Shown in pieces: positions 42,775 to 52,727 of a stretch of 64,000 nt of DNA. Position numbers and translations under genes: made by a program. The DNA is from Pseudoalteromonas shioyasakiensis (GTDB lineage: Bacteria > Pseudomonadota > Gammaproteobacteria > Enterobacterales > Alteromonadaceae). Where the stretch lies: the NCBI RefSeq assembly GCF_024518675.1, contig NZ_JANIGL010000001.1:682001-746000 (forward strand). Direction: 5' to 3'. Positions within the stretch are counted from its first letter, which is position 1. The number at the start of each line of letters is the position of its first letter. Under the pieces are notes generated by a model. It saw only the letters and a list, made by a program, of their open reading frames with translations, had not been told where the DNA came from and ran no database searches.

Positions 42775-44208
42775 ATGAGCCAAACAGTAGCATCACAAAC
42801 TGAGTACAACTATAAAGTTGTACGCCAATTCGCTATTATGACAGTGATTTGGGGCATCGTTGGCATGAGTATTGGGGTTCTGATTGCTGCCCAATTAGCT
42901 TGGCCAGCACTTAACTTTGATACACCATGGTTAACATACTCTCGACTTCGTCCGTTACATACGAACGCAGTTATTTTCGCATTTGGTACAAGTGCACTTT
43001 TCGCAACATCGTATTATGTTGTTCAACGTACTTGTCAAACGCGCCTTCTTTCGGACAAATTAGCAGCCTTTACATTTTGGGGTTGGCAATTAGTTATCGT
43101 ATTGGCAGTAATTACACTTCCACTAGGTATCACAAGCTCTAAAGAATATGCAGAGCTAGAGTGGCCTATCGATATTTTAATCGCGATTGTATGGGTAACG
43201 TATGCAGTTGTATTTATGGGTACCATTGCTAAGCGCAAAGTGTCGCATATCTATGTTGCTAACTGGTTTTATGCTGGTTTTATTATTACTGTTGCAGTAT
43301 TACACATTGTAAACAGCATGGCGGTACCAGTATCACTGACTAAATCCTATTCAATCTACGCGGGTGCTGTAGATGCAATGGTACAGTGGTGGTATGGTCA
43401 TAATGCTGTAGGTTTCTTATTAACTGCTGGTTTCTTAGGTATGATGTATTACTTTGTACCAAAGCAAGCTGGTCGCCCGGTATATTCATACCGTTTATCT
43501 GTTGTTCACTTTTGGGCACTTGTTTCGCTTTACATTTGGGCCGGCCCTCACCACCTACATTACACTGCACTACCAGATTGGACACAAAGCTTAGGTATGG
43601 TGATGTCTATCATCTTATTCGTTCCTTCTTGGGGCGGTATGATCAATGGTATTATGACCCTGTCAGGTGCATGGCATAAACTACGTACTGATCCAGTACT
43701 TCGTTTCTTAGTTGTTTCATTATCTTTCTATGGTATGTCTACCTTCGAAGGGCCTATGATGGCAATTAAATCTGTAAATGCACTTTCTCACTACACTGAT
43801 TGGACCGTAGGTCACGTTCACTCTGGTGCGTTAGGTTGGGTTGCAATGATTTCTATCGGCGCTATCTATCATCTAATTCCGGCACTATTCTCACAAGGTC
43901 GTATGTACAGTGTGAAACTTGTTAACACCCATTTCTGGTTACATACCGTTGGTGTGGTACTGTATATTGTTGCTATGTGGATTTCAGGTGTAATGCAAGG
44001 CTTAATGTGGCGTGCAGTGAATGCTGACGGTACATTAATGTATAGCTTTGTTCAGTCACTAGAAGCATCTCACCCATTCTATGTTATGCGCTTCTTAGGC
44101 GGTGTATTTATCGTCGCAGGCATGCTAGTTATGGCTTATAACGTTTACCGTACAATTACAGCGAAAAACGATTCGTTGAAATTAGACGCGCAAGCCCAGT
44201 TAGCATAA
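42775..44208 (+). CDS. ccoN: cbb3-type cytochrome c oxidase catalytic subunit I
   Basis: 477 residues, normal for CcoN, with 12 membrane helices. The haem- and copper-ligating histidines sit in [14 protein letters not shown] (His62), [27 protein letters not shown] (CuB pair) and [12 protein letters not shown]. The missing Tyr-His pair of aa3-type enzymes and the Asn-Ala-Val after the first His fit the C-family. It is the oxygen-reducing, proton-pumping subunit in the inner membrane, with high oxygen affinity. First gene of ccoNOQP. Confidence 0.97.
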   Translation: MSQTVASQTEYNYKVVRQFAIMTVIWGIVGMSIGVLIAAQLAWPALNFDTPWLTYSRLRPLHTNAVIFAFGTSALFATSYYVVQRTCQTRLLSDKLAAFTFWGWQLVIVLAVITLPLGITSSKEYAELEWPIDILIAIVWVTYAVVFMGTIAKRKVSHIYVANWFYAGFIITVAVLHIVNSMAVPVSLTKSYSIYAGAVDAMVQWWYGHNAVGFLLTAGFLGMMYYFVPKQAGRPVYSYRLSVVHFWALVSLYIWAGPHHLHYTALPDWTQSLGMVMSIILFVPSWGGMINGIMTLSGAWHKLRTDPVLRFLVVSLSFYGMSTFEGPMMAIKSVNALSHYTDWTVGHVHSGALGWVAMISIGAIYHLIPALFSQGRMYSVKLVNTHFWLHTVGVVLYIVAMWISGVMQGLMWRAVNADGTLMYSFVQSLEASHPFYVMRFLGGVFIVAGMLVMAYNVYRTITAKNDSLKLDAQAQLA

Positions 44209-44217
44209 CGGAGTGAA

Positions 44218-44895
44218 ATGATGAGCAATAAAAATTCACAAAACAAACATGAAATAGTCGAAAAGAATATCGGCCTAATGGCGATATTGACTGTTTTTGC
44301 TATCAGCTTTGGTGCATTGGTTGAGATCACTCCACTGATGTTCCAAGACGATACTACAAAGCCTGTGGATGGTTTACGTCCACTCAATGCGTTAGAGATG
44401 GAAGGCCGTGATATCTACGTGCGTGAAGGTTGTTATAACTGTCACTCACAAATGATTCGCCCTTTTCGTGATGAAGTAGAACGTTATGGTCACTACTCTG
44501 TTGCTGGTGAGTCTGTTTGGGATCACCCTTTCCAATGGGGTTCAAAACGAACGGGTCCTGATCTTGCTCGTGTTGGTAAGCGTTATTCAGATGACTGGCA
44601 TTATGCCCACTTAATGGACCCACGCGCAGTGGTGCCTGAGTCTAATATGCCAGCGTTCCCTTGGTTAGATGAGAATCGCGTAGATACAAGCCTGACCCTG
44701 AAAAAACTGAAAATTTTCCGTGATACGTTTGCTATCAACCCACAAAATCCAGCTCACCCTGGTTTAGGTTATGGTAGTGACGAAGAACTAATCGCTGATA
44801 TTGCTAAAGTTGATGCAATGAATGACGGTAAAGGTGCAACAGAAATGCAAGCCCTTATCGCCTACTTGCAACAACTTGGCACGCACTTGAAGTAA
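44218..44895 (+). CDS. ccoO: cbb3-type cytochrome c oxidase subunit II
   Basis: 225 residues. Membrane anchor at about 18-38 ([20 protein letters not shown]). One c-type haem site C72-YNC-H76 in [18 protein letters not shown]. Further conserved are [40 protein letters not shown] and the axial Met in SNMPAFPWL. Two adjacent ATG codons (44218, 44221); GGAG at 44210-44213 suits the second slightly better. It passes electrons from CcoP to CcoN. It follows ccoN by 9 bases. Confidence 0.97.
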   Translation: MMSNKNSQNKHEIVEKNIGLMAILTVFAISFGALVEITPLMFQDDTTKPVDGLRPLNALEMEGRDIYVREGCYNCHSQMIRPFRDEVERYGHYSVAGESVWDHPFQWGSKRTGPDLARVGKRYSDDWHYAHLMDPRAVVPESNMPAFPWLDENRVDTSLTLKKLKIFRDTFAINPQNPAHPGLGYGSDEELIADIAKVDAMNDGKGATEMQALIAYLQQLGTHLK

Positions 44896-44901
44896 TTAAT
44901 T

Positions 44902-45087
44902 ATGGATTACGGAACATACAGAGGCATTTTGACTCTGGTAATTTTAGTATTGTTTATTGTGATTGTTGTGTGGGCATATAGCAAACGTAGCAAAACGCGT
45001 TTTAAAGACGCCGCTAATGCCATCTTTGAAGATGAGAGCAAACACAACAAAACACTCTCTAATGAGGAAAAGGGGTCTGAGAAATGA
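44902..45087 (+). CDS. ccoQ: cbb3-type cytochrome oxidase small subunit
   Basis: 61 residues, one membrane helix (GILTLVILVLFIVIVVWAYS), then the RSKTRFKDAANAIFEDES cytoplasmic tail. Size, position between ccoO and ccoP and this tail identify CcoQ. It supports assembly and stability of the complex. It overlaps the ccoP start by 4 bases. Confidence 0.93.
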   Translation: MDYGTYRGILTLVILVLFIVIVVWAYSKRSKTRFKDAANAIFEDESKHNKTLSNEEKGSEK

Positions 45088-46049
45088 CTAGCTTTTGGAG
45101 TATTTGGGTTATTGTATTAACCCTTGCATGCTTATTTATCATTTTTGGCTTACTAGTGTGGAACTTAACAAACTACGCTGGTGTTAAAGAAGGTGAAAGC
45201 TGCGGCCATGAATTTGATGGCATAGAAGAACTAAATAACCCACTACCAAAGTGGTGGACCTATATGTTCTTCGCAACATTCGTATGGTCAGTTTACTATT
45301 TAGCAGCTTACCCTGGTTTAGGTAACTGGGAAGGTTTAGCTAAATGGACCAGCTCTAACCAAGGCGTAACCTCTTTAGCTGAATCTAAAAAAGCAGTTGA
45401 AGAAGCCAAAGCCAATGGTGAGTTTGTTAAGCTTGATAAAGAGTATGAAGCTGCAGATGAACGTTTTGGCCCTATCTTTGAAGGCTTTGCTAAACAAGAT
45501 ATCGAAACGCTTATTAAAGATGAAAAAGCGCTCGAAATTGGTCAACGTTTATTCGCACAAAACTGTTCACAGTGTCACGGCTCAGATGCACGTGGTGGTC
45601 AAGGCTTCCCTAACCTAACTGATAAAGACTGGTTATATGGTGGTACGCCTGACAAAATTAAAGAAACACTACTACATGGGCGTATTGCAGCAATGCCACC
45701 ATGGGGTGATGCTTTAGGTGAGCAAGGCGTAAAAGAAATGACTGCACATGTACTTAGCCTTTCTGGTCGTACTGTGAATCAAAAAGACGCTAAAGCCGGT
45801 GCAGCTAAGTTTGCAATGTGTGCAGCGTGTCACGGGGCTGACGGTAAAGGTTCAGTTGCACATAACCTACCATTTGGTGCACCTGACTTAACTGACAATA
45901 TCTGGTTATATGGTGGTTCACAACGTGCTGTTGAAGAAACCATTGTGAATGGTCGTGCTGGTGTAATGCCGGCATGGAAAGATATTTTAGGTGAAGATAA
46001 AGTTCATCTTTTAACCGCTTATGTATATAGCTTATCGCAAGATAAATAA
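45084..46049 (+). CDS. ccoP: cbb3-type cytochrome c oxidase subunit III (dihaem)
   Basis: 321 residues. Two N-terminal membrane helices (about 5-28 and 56-78) surround the FixP_N segment (EFDGIEELNNPLPKWWTYMF). Two c-type haem domains follow with C161-SQC-H165 and C246-AAC-H250, each with the following MPPW/MPAW axial Met motif (AAMPPWGDAL, GVMPAWKDIL). It receives electrons from cytochrome c. It is the last structural gene, and a strong terminator follows. Confidence 0.97.
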   Translation: MTSFWSIWVIVLTLACLFIIFGLLVWNLTNYAGVKEGESCGHEFDGIEELNNPLPKWWTYMFFATFVWSVYYLAAYPGLGNWEGLAKWTSSNQGVTSLAESKKAVEEAKANGEFVKLDKEYEAADERFGPIFEGFAKQDIETLIKDEKALEIGQRLFAQNCSQCHGSDARGGQGFPNLTDKDWLYGGTPDKIKETLLHGRIAAMPPWGDALGEQGVKEMTAHVLSLSGRTVNQKDAKAGAAKFAMCAACHGADGKGSVAHNLPFGAPDLTDNIWLYGGSQRAVEETIVNGRAGVMPAWKDILGEDKVHLLTAYVYSLSQDK

Positions 46050-46110
46050 CCATAACGTTAATAAAATGTTTATAAATTAATCTTTTAATTCAATAGATTA
46101 ATTAAGATCA

Positions 46111-46139
46111 AAAAAGCCTCCATCTGGAGGCTTTTTTTT
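46111..46139 (+). terminator. Rho-independent terminator after ccoNOQP
   Basis: AAAAAGCCTCC (46111-46121), loop ATCT, then GGAGGCTTTTTTT (46126-46138). It separates the structural genes from the assembly genes. Confidence 0.94.
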
Positions 46140-46197
46140 AGTCTTTTTATGACAATTCCTATAAAATGTCCCCATCACAAACTAATTAAGTGTATTT

Positions 46198-46689
46198 ATG
46201 AAGCCTACTCCTTGGTATAAAAATTTCTGGCCTTGGTTTTTAATCTTTTTCCCATTAGTCGCAATTATTGGTTGTATTTCATTATTAATCACAGCGATTG
46301 GTAATGGCCCGGATATGGTCGTAGATGATTATTATAAAAAAGGCAAAGCTATCAATTTAGAATTAAGTAAATTCGATAAAGCTAAAGCGCTCTATTTACA
46401 TGGCGATTTAAAAGTTGAACATGACAAAGTTAGCTTTAAATTTAATAAAGGTGATACCAGTAATATTCATTCATTAAAAATGTCTTTTTATCATCGCACT
46501 ATCGGTGAGTTTGACTTTGACACACATTTAACACCGAATGCGAATGGAGAATTCACCGCAATTATTGAGCCATACAATGACGGGACTTACACTGTTTTTA
46601 TTGAACCAACGGACGGAAGCTGGAAATTAAAAGAAAATATTACTTTGCCAAATGAGCAAAGTATTGCGATTAACCCTGAATATAAGTAG
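46198..46689 (+). CDS. ccoH: FixH/CcoH-family cbb3 oxidase assembly protein
   Basis: 163 residues. One N-terminal membrane helix (WFLIFFPLVAIIGCISLLIT, about 10-33) follows PWYKNFWP. The MVVDDYYKKGKAINLELSKF motif after it is the FixH signature. The periplasmic beta domain ends in NDGTYTVFIEPTDGSWKLKE. CcoH interacts with the assembling oxidase and with the copper ATPase. It lies 9 bases upstream of ccoI. Confidence 0.93.
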   Translation: MKPTPWYKNFWPWFLIFFPLVAIIGCISLLITAIGNGPDMVVDDYYKKGKAINLELSKFDKAKALYLHGDLKVEHDKVSFKFNKGDTSNIHSLKMSFYHRTIGEFDFDTHLTPNANGEFTAIIEPYNDGTYTVFIEPTDGSWKLKENITLPNEQSIAINPEYK

Positions 46690-46699
46690 TTAAGATACC

Positions 46700-49075
46700 A
46701 TGTCTAATAATTGCTTTCATTGCCTTGAAAGTGTGCCTGTAGGCTTTACTGCGACCGTAAAAATAGACGGTCGCCCTGAGCCAATGTGTTGTATTGGTTG
46801 TCAAACAGTTGCCGAAACTATTGTCGCTCAAGGCATGACTGACTATTATAAATTTAGAACCGTGCGTGCAGGTAAAGTAGAACAACTTGTGCCTGAGCAG
46901 TTAAAGCTTGTTGAAAGCTACGATAACCCCGATATTCAAGAAGAGTTTATTTCACAGACCAATGATGTCAGTGAAGTATTACTCACTGTCGAAGGGATCA
47001 CTTGCGCCGCATGTGCTTGGTTAATTGAAAAACAACTACTGAACATGCCCGCTGTTAAGCGGGTTGATGTGAATACATCAACTAACCGTGCGATGATCCA
47101 ATGGCACAAAGATGCCCTGCCCCTGAGTGAAATAATTAAATCATTGCTAGAAATAGGTTATAATGCGTATCCCTTCCAAGCAGATCTAGAAGCCAGTCAA
47201 AAGCAACAAACCGCTAAAGCATACATCCGTCGTCTCGGTGTTGCAGGCCTGATGACCATGCAGGTAATGATGTTTGCATTTGCCATGTATTTTGGCATGT
47301 TCTCTGGCATGGAAGAAAACTTTGAACAGTATTTTCGCTGGATCAGTTTAGTACTCGCGTCGCCGGTTATTTTATATAGTGCTTTACCATTTTTAACCAA
47401 CGCGATAAATGGCCTCAAAGCCAAACAATTGAATATGGATTTACCAGTATCTCTGGCCATTTTTGGTGCATATGGTGCAAGTTGCTATGCCACTATAATG
47501 GCCGTGGGTGAAGTATATTTTGAGTCAATTTGTATGTTTACCTTTTTATTATTACTCGGTAAATACCTAGAATTCAGAGCGCGCCTAAAAGCCAGTGAAT
47601 TTACCGCAAACTTACAAAAATTATTACCTTTAACTGCACGTACATTAAATGTTCAAGGTAATGAGCACATTATCGCAGCTAAAAAACTTAAATTAGATGA
47701 CCGAGTATTAATAAAGCCGGGAGAAACGATACCCGCTGACGGCATAGTGTGCGCGGGGGCTACTACCGTTGACGAATCAATGATGACTGGCGAACACCAG
47801 CCTGTTGATAAATACGTTGAACATCAAGTGTTTGCAGGGACCGTCAATCATGATGGTGTAATTGAAATTCGTATTAATAAAGTAGGCCAAAATACACTAC
47901 TAAACCAAATTATAAAATTACAACATAGTGCACTTGCAACGCGACCAAAACTAGTAGAAATAACAGATAAAGTGGCGCAATGGTTTGTCGCATGTTTATT
48001 AATTTTTGCTTCGATCACTGCAATTGGCTGGTACCAAATAGATCCAGAGCATGCTTTTTGGATCACTATTTCAGTATTGGTTGCAACCTGCCCTTGTGCA
48101 CTGAGTTTAGCTATACCGACAGCTTTAACATGTGCAGTAGCCACGCTTACCCGTAAAGGTATATTGATAAAGCAAGCACATGTGCTGGAAACACTACCAC
48201 AATTAACACGTGTCGCATTTGATAAAACGGGCACGTTGACTCAAGGACGGTTTACTCTCGATGCAGTGGATATACTGGACAACGCTTACAGCAAGGCAGA
48301 TATTTTATCTTTAGCCGCGCAACTAGAAAGCTACTCAGAGCACCCTATCGCCACTGCATTTTCAGAGTTTACACCACAGCAACGAAGCCTTAGCAATATC
48401 AAAGTTCAACCCGGCTTAGGTATCACTGGCGAAGATCAAAAATACCATTATGCCATAGGTAAAAGCGGTTGGTTTGATACGAAAAAAACCAACGCCCAAG
48501 CCACATTTTATGTTGATAAACAGCCCATCGCGCACTTTTACTTTGTCGATGAAGTAAAACAAAATGCCACTGAGTTAGTTGCCTCACTAAAAAGTCAGGG
48601 CTTAAGCTGCCATATGCTTACAGGTGATGCGTCAAATGCAGGACAGAAGATAGCCAAGAAGCTTAATTTAGATAGCTTTATAACAGGTTGTTTACCCCAA
48701 GATAAACAACAGCACGTCGATAATTGGTCTAAACAGGGTGAAATAGTGGCTATGGTGGGCGATGGCGTCAATGACAGTCCCGTATTTAACAGCGCCCATT
48801 TATCTATCGCGATGGAAACCGGTGCTGATATTTCCAAAAACACCGCCGATGTGGTATTACTCAATAGTGACTTAGCAGCAATATCACACTTATTAACCGT
48901 TTCTAAAAATACACGTCGAATTATAAAACAAAATTTAACTATTTCGTTAATCTATAATGGCTCAATTTTACCTCTTGCAGCAATGGGCTTAGTTGCACCT
49001 TGGATGGCGGTGATTGGCATGTCAGCCAGTTCTATTATTGTTATTAGTAACTCCCTGAGGTTATTAAAGTTATGA
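46700..49075 (+). CDS. ccoI: Copper-translocating P-type ATPase for cbb3 oxidase assembly
   Basis: 791 residues. An N-terminal cysteine-rich module (CFHCLESVPVGF and MCCIGCQTVAETI), then an HMA domain with C102-AA-C105 (VEGITCAACAWLIE). Eight membrane helices, the translocation motif C464-P-C466 (ATCPCALSLAIP), the phosphorylated Asp508 in DKTGTLT, SEHPIATAF and GDGVNDSP. This is the FixI/CcoI type, which supplies copper to the CuB site and not bulk copper resistance. The stop overlaps the ccoS start (ATGA). Confidence 0.96.
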   Translation: MSNNCFHCLESVPVGFTATVKIDGRPEPMCCIGCQTVAETIVAQGMTDYYKFRTVRAGKVEQLVPEQLKLVESYDNPDIQEEFISQTNDVSEVLLTVEGITCAACAWLIEKQLLNMPAVKRVDVNTSTNRAMIQWHKDALPLSEIIKSLLEIGYNAYPFQADLEASQKQQTAKAYIRRLGVAGLMTMQVMMFAFAMYFGMFSGMEENFEQYFRWISLVLASPVILYSALPFLTNAINGLKAKQLNMDLPVSLAIFGAYGASCYATIMAVGEVYFESICMFTFLLLLGKYLEFRARLKASEFTANLQKLLPLTARTLNVQGNEHIIAAKKLKLDDRVLIKPGETIPADGIVCAGATTVDESMMTGEHQPVDKYVEHQVFAGTVNHDGVIEIRINKVGQNTLLNQIIKLQHSALATRPKLVEITDKVAQWFVACLLIFASITAIGWYQIDPEHAFWITISVLVATCPCALSLAIPTALTCAVATLTRKGILIKQAHVLETLPQLTRVAFDKTGTLTQGRFTLDAVDILDNAYSKADILSLAAQLESYSEHPIATAFSEFTPQQRSLSNIKVQPGLGITGEDQKYHYAIGKSGWFDTKKTNAQATFYVDKQPIAHFYFVDEVKQNATELVASLKSQGLSCHMLTGDASNAGQKIAKKLNLDSFITGCLPQDKQQHVDNWSKQGEIVAMVGDGVNDSPVFNSAHLSIAMETGADISKNTADVVLLNSDLAAISHLLTVSKNTRRIIKQNLTISLIYNGSILPLAAMGLVAPWMAVIGMSASSIIVISNSLRLLKL

Positions 49076-49239
49076 GTATCATTTACATATTAATCCCCAT
49101 CGCCATTTTATTTGTGATCATCGCTATTGGGGTATTTTTTTGGGCCGTGCGCGGTGAACAATTTTCAGATTTAAATAAACAAGGTCACAGTATTTTGTTT
49201 GAAGACGACAAAGAGCAACACAATAAAAGTAATGATTGA
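49072..49239 (+). CDS. ccoS: cbb3-type cytochrome oxidase assembly protein CcoS
   Basis: 55 residues, ATG at 49072 inside the ccoI stop region. Translation: MSIIYILIPIAILFVIIAIG, then VFFWAVRGEQFSDLNKQGHS and ILFEDDKEQHNKSND. The WAVRxGQ(F)xDL motif after one membrane helix is the CcoS signature (here WAVRGEQFSDL). CcoS is needed for cofactor insertion in cbb3 oxidase. The following gene starts within its last codons. Confidence 0.92.
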   Translation: MSIIYILIPIAILFVIIAIGVFFWAVRGEQFSDLNKQGHSILFEDDKEQHNKSND

Positions 49240-49903
49240 TCCTCTTTTTATCAGTGCTTTTATAATGGGTTTGATTGGCAGTGGACATTGCATTGCAATG
49301 TGTGGAGGAATTGCCAGCTCGTTACAATTAGCAACTGATAAACGCCGCCCTTTGGCGTATTCACTAGCTTATAATTTAGGGCGAGCAACCAGCTACATGC
49401 TTGCAGGTGCACTTGTAGCTGGCATTAGTAGTCATTTTGCCAGCCAAAGTATGTGGTTTTCATTGCTATTAGCATTTTTAAGTGGTTTATTTATGCTGCT
49501 TGTTGGCATGTATGTTATGCGTCTAGGTGTCAGCCTACAATGGCTAGAATCAGTTGGCAAAACACTTATTTGGCAACACTTAGTTAAACTGAATCGTTTC
49601 ATAATGCCAATAAACTCATTACCCAAGGCCGCAGCGTATGGCGCACTATGGGGTTGGTTACCCTGTGGTTTAGTATACTCAGCGCTAACTTGGGCGATGA
49701 CTAGTACAACGGCTATTGATGGCGCTATAGTAATGCTCTTTTTTGCCCTTGGCACTTTCCCTGCCATGTTGAGTATTGGTATGGGTGCACAATTTGTACA
49801 TAAAATTTTAAATCATCCATGGGCACGTATCGCCATGGGCAGCATTCTTATTTGGTACGGTATATACTTACTGATTATTGCAACTGATAAACTAGTGCAT
49901 TAA
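49232..49903 (+). CDS. DsbD_2/SafE-like membrane protein linked to cbb3 assembly
   Basis: 223 residues from the ATG at 49232 (MIDPLFISAFIMGLIGSGHC); its start overlaps the ccoS stop by 8 bases. About six membrane helices. It has GSGHCIAMCGGIASSLQLAT near the start and AAYGALWGWLPCGLVYSALT in the second half, so Cys-containing TM pairs as in DsbD-TM/SafE proteins. Such genes commonly accompany ccoS. A role in copper or thiol handling for the oxidase is inferred from context. Confidence 0.87.
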   Translation: MIDPLFISAFIMGLIGSGHCIAMCGGIASSLQLATDKRRPLAYSLAYNLGRATSYMLAGALVAGISSHFASQSMWFSLLLAFLSGLFMLLVGMYVMRLGVSLQWLESVGKTLIWQHLVKLNRFIMPINSLPKAAAYGALWGWLPCGLVYSALTWAMTSTTAIDGAIVMLFFALGTFPAMLSIGMGAQFVHKILNHPWARIAMGSILIWYGIYLLIIATDKLVH

Positions 49904-49939
49904 TCTAACTAAAAATACGCACATTAATGGACTTAACTG

Positions 49940-50674
49940 ATGGATTTATCTCACAATAAAGCAAAAAGCAACTGCACTATTAGCTGTAATGACTGCAGCA
50001 TCAGCCAACTGTGCTTACCTTTTACACTTAATGGTCAAGAAATGGATAGACTTGACGAGATCATTGAGCGTAAAAAGCCATTGCATAAAGGTGATTATTT
50101 ATTTGAATCTGGTGCCCCTTTAAATGCGATATTTGCTGTGCGCTCAGGTTCATTTAAATCTTATACCCTATCAGAGCAAGGTGATGAGCAAATTACCGGC
50201 TTTCATCTTGCTGGAGATTTAGTTGGCTTTGATGCAATCAATAAAATGCAGCATCAGAGTTTTTCTCAAGCACTTGAAACATCAATGGTCTGCGAAATTC
50301 CTTTTGACACCTTAGACGAGTTATCAGGCAAACTACCCAAGCTTCGCCAGCAGATAATGCGTCTAATGAGTAACGAAATAAACTACGACCAAGAAATGCT
50401 ATTATTACTGAATAAAAAGTCTGCTGAAGAACGTTTAGCCAGTTTTATTTATAATTTATCAAACCGCTTTGGTGAACGAGGTTTTTCTCGCAAAGAATTC
50501 AGATTTACCATGACCCGAGGTGAAATTGGTAATTACTTAGGCCTCACAGTCGAAACCATTAGTCGTTTACTTAGCCGTTTTCAAAAAGCAGATTTAATTA
50601 AGGTAGAAGGGAAATTCATCACTATTTTAAATAATGATGGTTTGCGTGATGCCGCGGCGATTCACCCCAAGTAA
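49940..50674 (+). CDS. fnr: FNR-family oxygen-sensing transcriptional regulator
   Basis: 244 residues. The N-terminus has Cys12, Cys16, Cys19 and Cys25 (C-N-D-C then CLP), with a further Cys118 (ETSMVCEI). Cys16, 19, 25 and 118 match the [4Fe-4S] ligands of E. coli FNR. A cyclic-nucleotide-like domain follows, and the C-terminal HTH has [20 protein letters not shown], with the E-x-x-S-R DNA-contact set. It is expected to control the cbb3 genes beside it. Next gene uspE has an FNR-like box in front, and the fnr-uspE pairing is conserved in enterics. Confidence 0.95.
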   Translation: MDLSHNKAKSNCTISCNDCSISQLCLPFTLNGQEMDRLDEIIERKKPLHKGDYLFESGAPLNAIFAVRSGSFKSYTLSEQGDEQITGFHLAGDLVGFDAINKMQHQSFSQALETSMVCEIPFDTLDELSGKLPKLRQQIMRLMSNEINYDQEMLLLLNKKSAEERLASFIYNLSNRFGERGFSRKEFRFTMTRGEIGNYLGLTVETISRLLSRFQKADLIKVEGKFITILNNDGLRDAAAIHPK

Positions 50675-50677
50675 ACC

Positions 50678-50691
50678 TTGATCTAGAACAA
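50678..50691. promoter_or_regulatory. Candidate FNR box upstream of uspE
   Basis: TTGAT-CTAG-AACAA matches the FNR consensus TTGAT-N4-ATCAA at 9 of 10 positions, about 80 bases before uspE and just after the fnr stop. A start of transcription near 50726 would place the centre at -41.5, the activating position. Confidence 0.6.
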
Positions 50692-50765
50692 ATCTTACTC
50701 AAGTGCACCTTTAACTAAACAAATTATACGTTACACTGTATATAAAGTAGTTAAAGGAGCAGCTC

Positions 50766-51692
50766 ATGAATACTATTAAACAGATCCTTGCCATTATCGA
50801 TCCAACTGCTGACTCTCAGCATGGTTTATCTCGCTCTATTGATTTAGCTAAAAAGTCCGGTGCCAATATCACGGCTTTTATGAGCATCTACGACTTTTCA
50901 TATGAAATGACCACGATGCTTTCAAGTGATGAGCGCGAAGCAATGCGTAATGCAGTTGTTAAAGATCGACAAGCATGGCTTGATGAAATTCTTGCACAAT
51001 ACCCTGATTTTAATATCAAAAGCCAAGTTGTCTGGCACAATCGCACTTACGAAGCGATTATCGATACCGTCATTACACAGGGTTTTGACATCGTCGTTAA
51101 AGGCACACATCAACATGACACCCTCAAATCGGTTATTTTCACCCCCACAGATTGGCACTTAATTCGTAAATGCCCTGCCCCTGTTTTATTAGTAAAAGAA
51201 CATGCGTGGCCTGCTCAAGGTAATATTCTTGCAGCAGTCAATGCTGTCAGTGAAAATGAGCAACACTTAGCGCTTAATGACCGAATCATTAAAGACGCGC
51301 AATTTTTATGTGAACTTGCCAATGCAAAATTAAACCTTGTCAATGCCTACCCTGCAACACCTGTTAATATTGCCATCGAAATTCCTGAGTTTAACCCAAG
51401 TGTTTATAATGAATCTGTTAAACAGCATCACCTTGAGTCAACCCATGCACTTGCCGACAAACATCAAATACCTCATCAGGCCTGTGCGATAGAAGAAGGT
51501 TTACCTGAAGATGTAATACCTGATGTTGCATCTCGTTTAAACAGTGAGCTGGTAGTGATTGGTACTGTTGGCCGCACAGGTTTAAGTGCCGCGTTAGTCG
51601 GTAACACTGCTGAGCATGTCATTGATAGTTTGGATTGTGATGTTTTAGCACTTAAACCAGATGGTTATAAAAGCCCACTTGCAAAAGATTAA
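50766..51692 (+). CDS. uspE: Universal stress protein E-type, tandem Usp domains
   Basis: 308 residues, two Usp domains. Domain 1 at about 1-145 has ILAIIDPTADSQHGLSRSID, then IVVKGTHQHDTLKSVIFTPT and CPAPVLLVKEH. Domain 2 at about 155-300 has VIGTVGRTGLSAALVGNTAE and LDCDVLALKPDGY. The ATP-binding G-x2-G-x9-G pattern is clearer in domain 2. UspE-type proteins serve in stress and anaerobic adaptation in enterics. An AAAGGAGCAGCTC site precedes the ATG. Confidence 0.93.
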   Translation: MNTIKQILAIIDPTADSQHGLSRSIDLAKKSGANITAFMSIYDFSYEMTTMLSSDEREAMRNAVVKDRQAWLDEILAQYPDFNIKSQVVWHNRTYEAIIDTVITQGFDIVVKGTHQHDTLKSVIFTPTDWHLIRKCPAPVLLVKEHAWPAQGNILAAVNAVSENEQHLALNDRIIKDAQFLCELANAKLNLVNAYPATPVNIAIEIPEFNPSVYNESVKQHHLESTHALADKHQIPHQACAIEEGLPEDVIPDVASRLNSELVVIGTVGRTGLSAALVGNTAEHVIDSLDCDVLALKPDGYKSPLAKD

Positions 51693-51767
51693 ATAAATTT
51701 TGCAGTCGCCAGCATTACGCATATAATACGCCCCTTAATTTTACGCATGGTATTTCAAGGGGGCGTT

Positions 51768-52676
51768 ATGTCGCATTCTGTGCAAGCGAAAGCTCAATAT
51801 AACTTTAATAAGTTACAAAAACGTTTACGTCGCCAAACTGGGCAAGCTGTCATGGACTTCAATATGATTGAAGAAGGTGATCGCATCATGGTGTGCTTGT
51901 CGGGAGGAAAAGACAGCTACACTTTATTGGACATGCTAAAACACTTACAACGTGTTGCACCAATCAAGTTTGACCTTTTTGTAGTTAACCTTGATCAGAA
52001 GCAGCCAGGATTTCCTGAGCATGTTTTACCCCAGTACCTCGATAACCAAAATATAGAATACAAGATTGTTGAAGAAGATACCTACAGTATTGTTACCGAT
52101 ATCATTCCTGAAGGTAAGACAACCTGCTCTCTTTGTTCACGTCTGCGTCGTGGCATTTTATACCGTACAGCCAAAGAAATGGGAGCAACTAAAATTGCAC
52201 TCGGTCACCATCGCGACGATATGATTGAAACCCTGTTTTTGAATATGTTTTATGGCGGCAAATTAAAGAGCATGCCAGCTAAGCTAATGAGCGATAACGG
52301 TGAACACATGGTTATCCGCCCACTTGCATACTGCAAAGAAGCTGATATTGAAACATATGCAATTAACCAAGCTTTCCCCATTATTCCGTGTAACCTGTGC
52401 GGCTCTCAAGAAAACTTGCAGCGTAAACACACCAAAACAATGCTTGCCCAGTGGAACAAAGACCATCCAGGGCGTATTGAAAGTATTTTCACTGCAATGC
52501 AAAATGTGGTGCCGTCCCATTTAGCCGACAATCAGCTCTTTGATTTTACCAATCTACAAACTGGTGAAGTTGTTGATGGCGGTGATATAGCACTTGATAA
52601 ACCGGATATCCCAAAACAACCAATGGATGATGATGAGCCAGAATCTCCAACTGTGGTCACTATCAATTTAAGTTGA
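51768..52676 (+). CDS. ttcA: tRNA 2-thiocytidine(32) synthetase TtcA
   Basis: 302 residues from the ATG at 51768, with AAGGGGG in front; an in-frame ATG 21 bases upstream gives a non-conserved extension. PP-loop SGGKDS at 45-50 ([17 protein letters not shown]). Cys pairs C120-SL-C123 ([12 protein letters not shown]) and C208-NL-C211 ([15 protein letters not shown]) bind the iron-sulfur cluster. The N-terminal NKLQKRLRR and the [19 protein letters not shown] motif are standard. It makes s2C32 in tRNA. A terminator follows. Confidence 0.96.
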   Translation: MSHSVQAKAQYNFNKLQKRLRRQTGQAVMDFNMIEEGDRIMVCLSGGKDSYTLLDMLKHLQRVAPIKFDLFVVNLDQKQPGFPEHVLPQYLDNQNIEYKIVEEDTYSIVTDIIPEGKTTCSLCSRLRRGILYRTAKEMGATKIALGHHRDDMIETLFLNMFYGGKLKSMPAKLMSDNGEHMVIRPLAYCKEADIETYAINQAFPIIPCNLCGSQENLQRKHTKTMLAQWNKDHPGRIESIFTAMQNVVPSHLADNQLFDFTNLQTGEVVDGGDIALDKPDIPKQPMDDDEPESPTVVTINLS

Positions 52677-52683
52677 TTTCAAT

Positions 52684-52712
52684 AAAAATGCCGCGTTAAT
52701 CGCGGCATTTTT
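52684..52712. terminator. Bidirectional terminator ttcA / secF
   Basis: AAAAATGCCGCG (52684-52695) pairs with CGCGGCATTTTT (52701-52712), with loop TTAAT. Confidence 0.94.
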
Positions 52713-52727
52713 ATGTTGATGGTTAGC

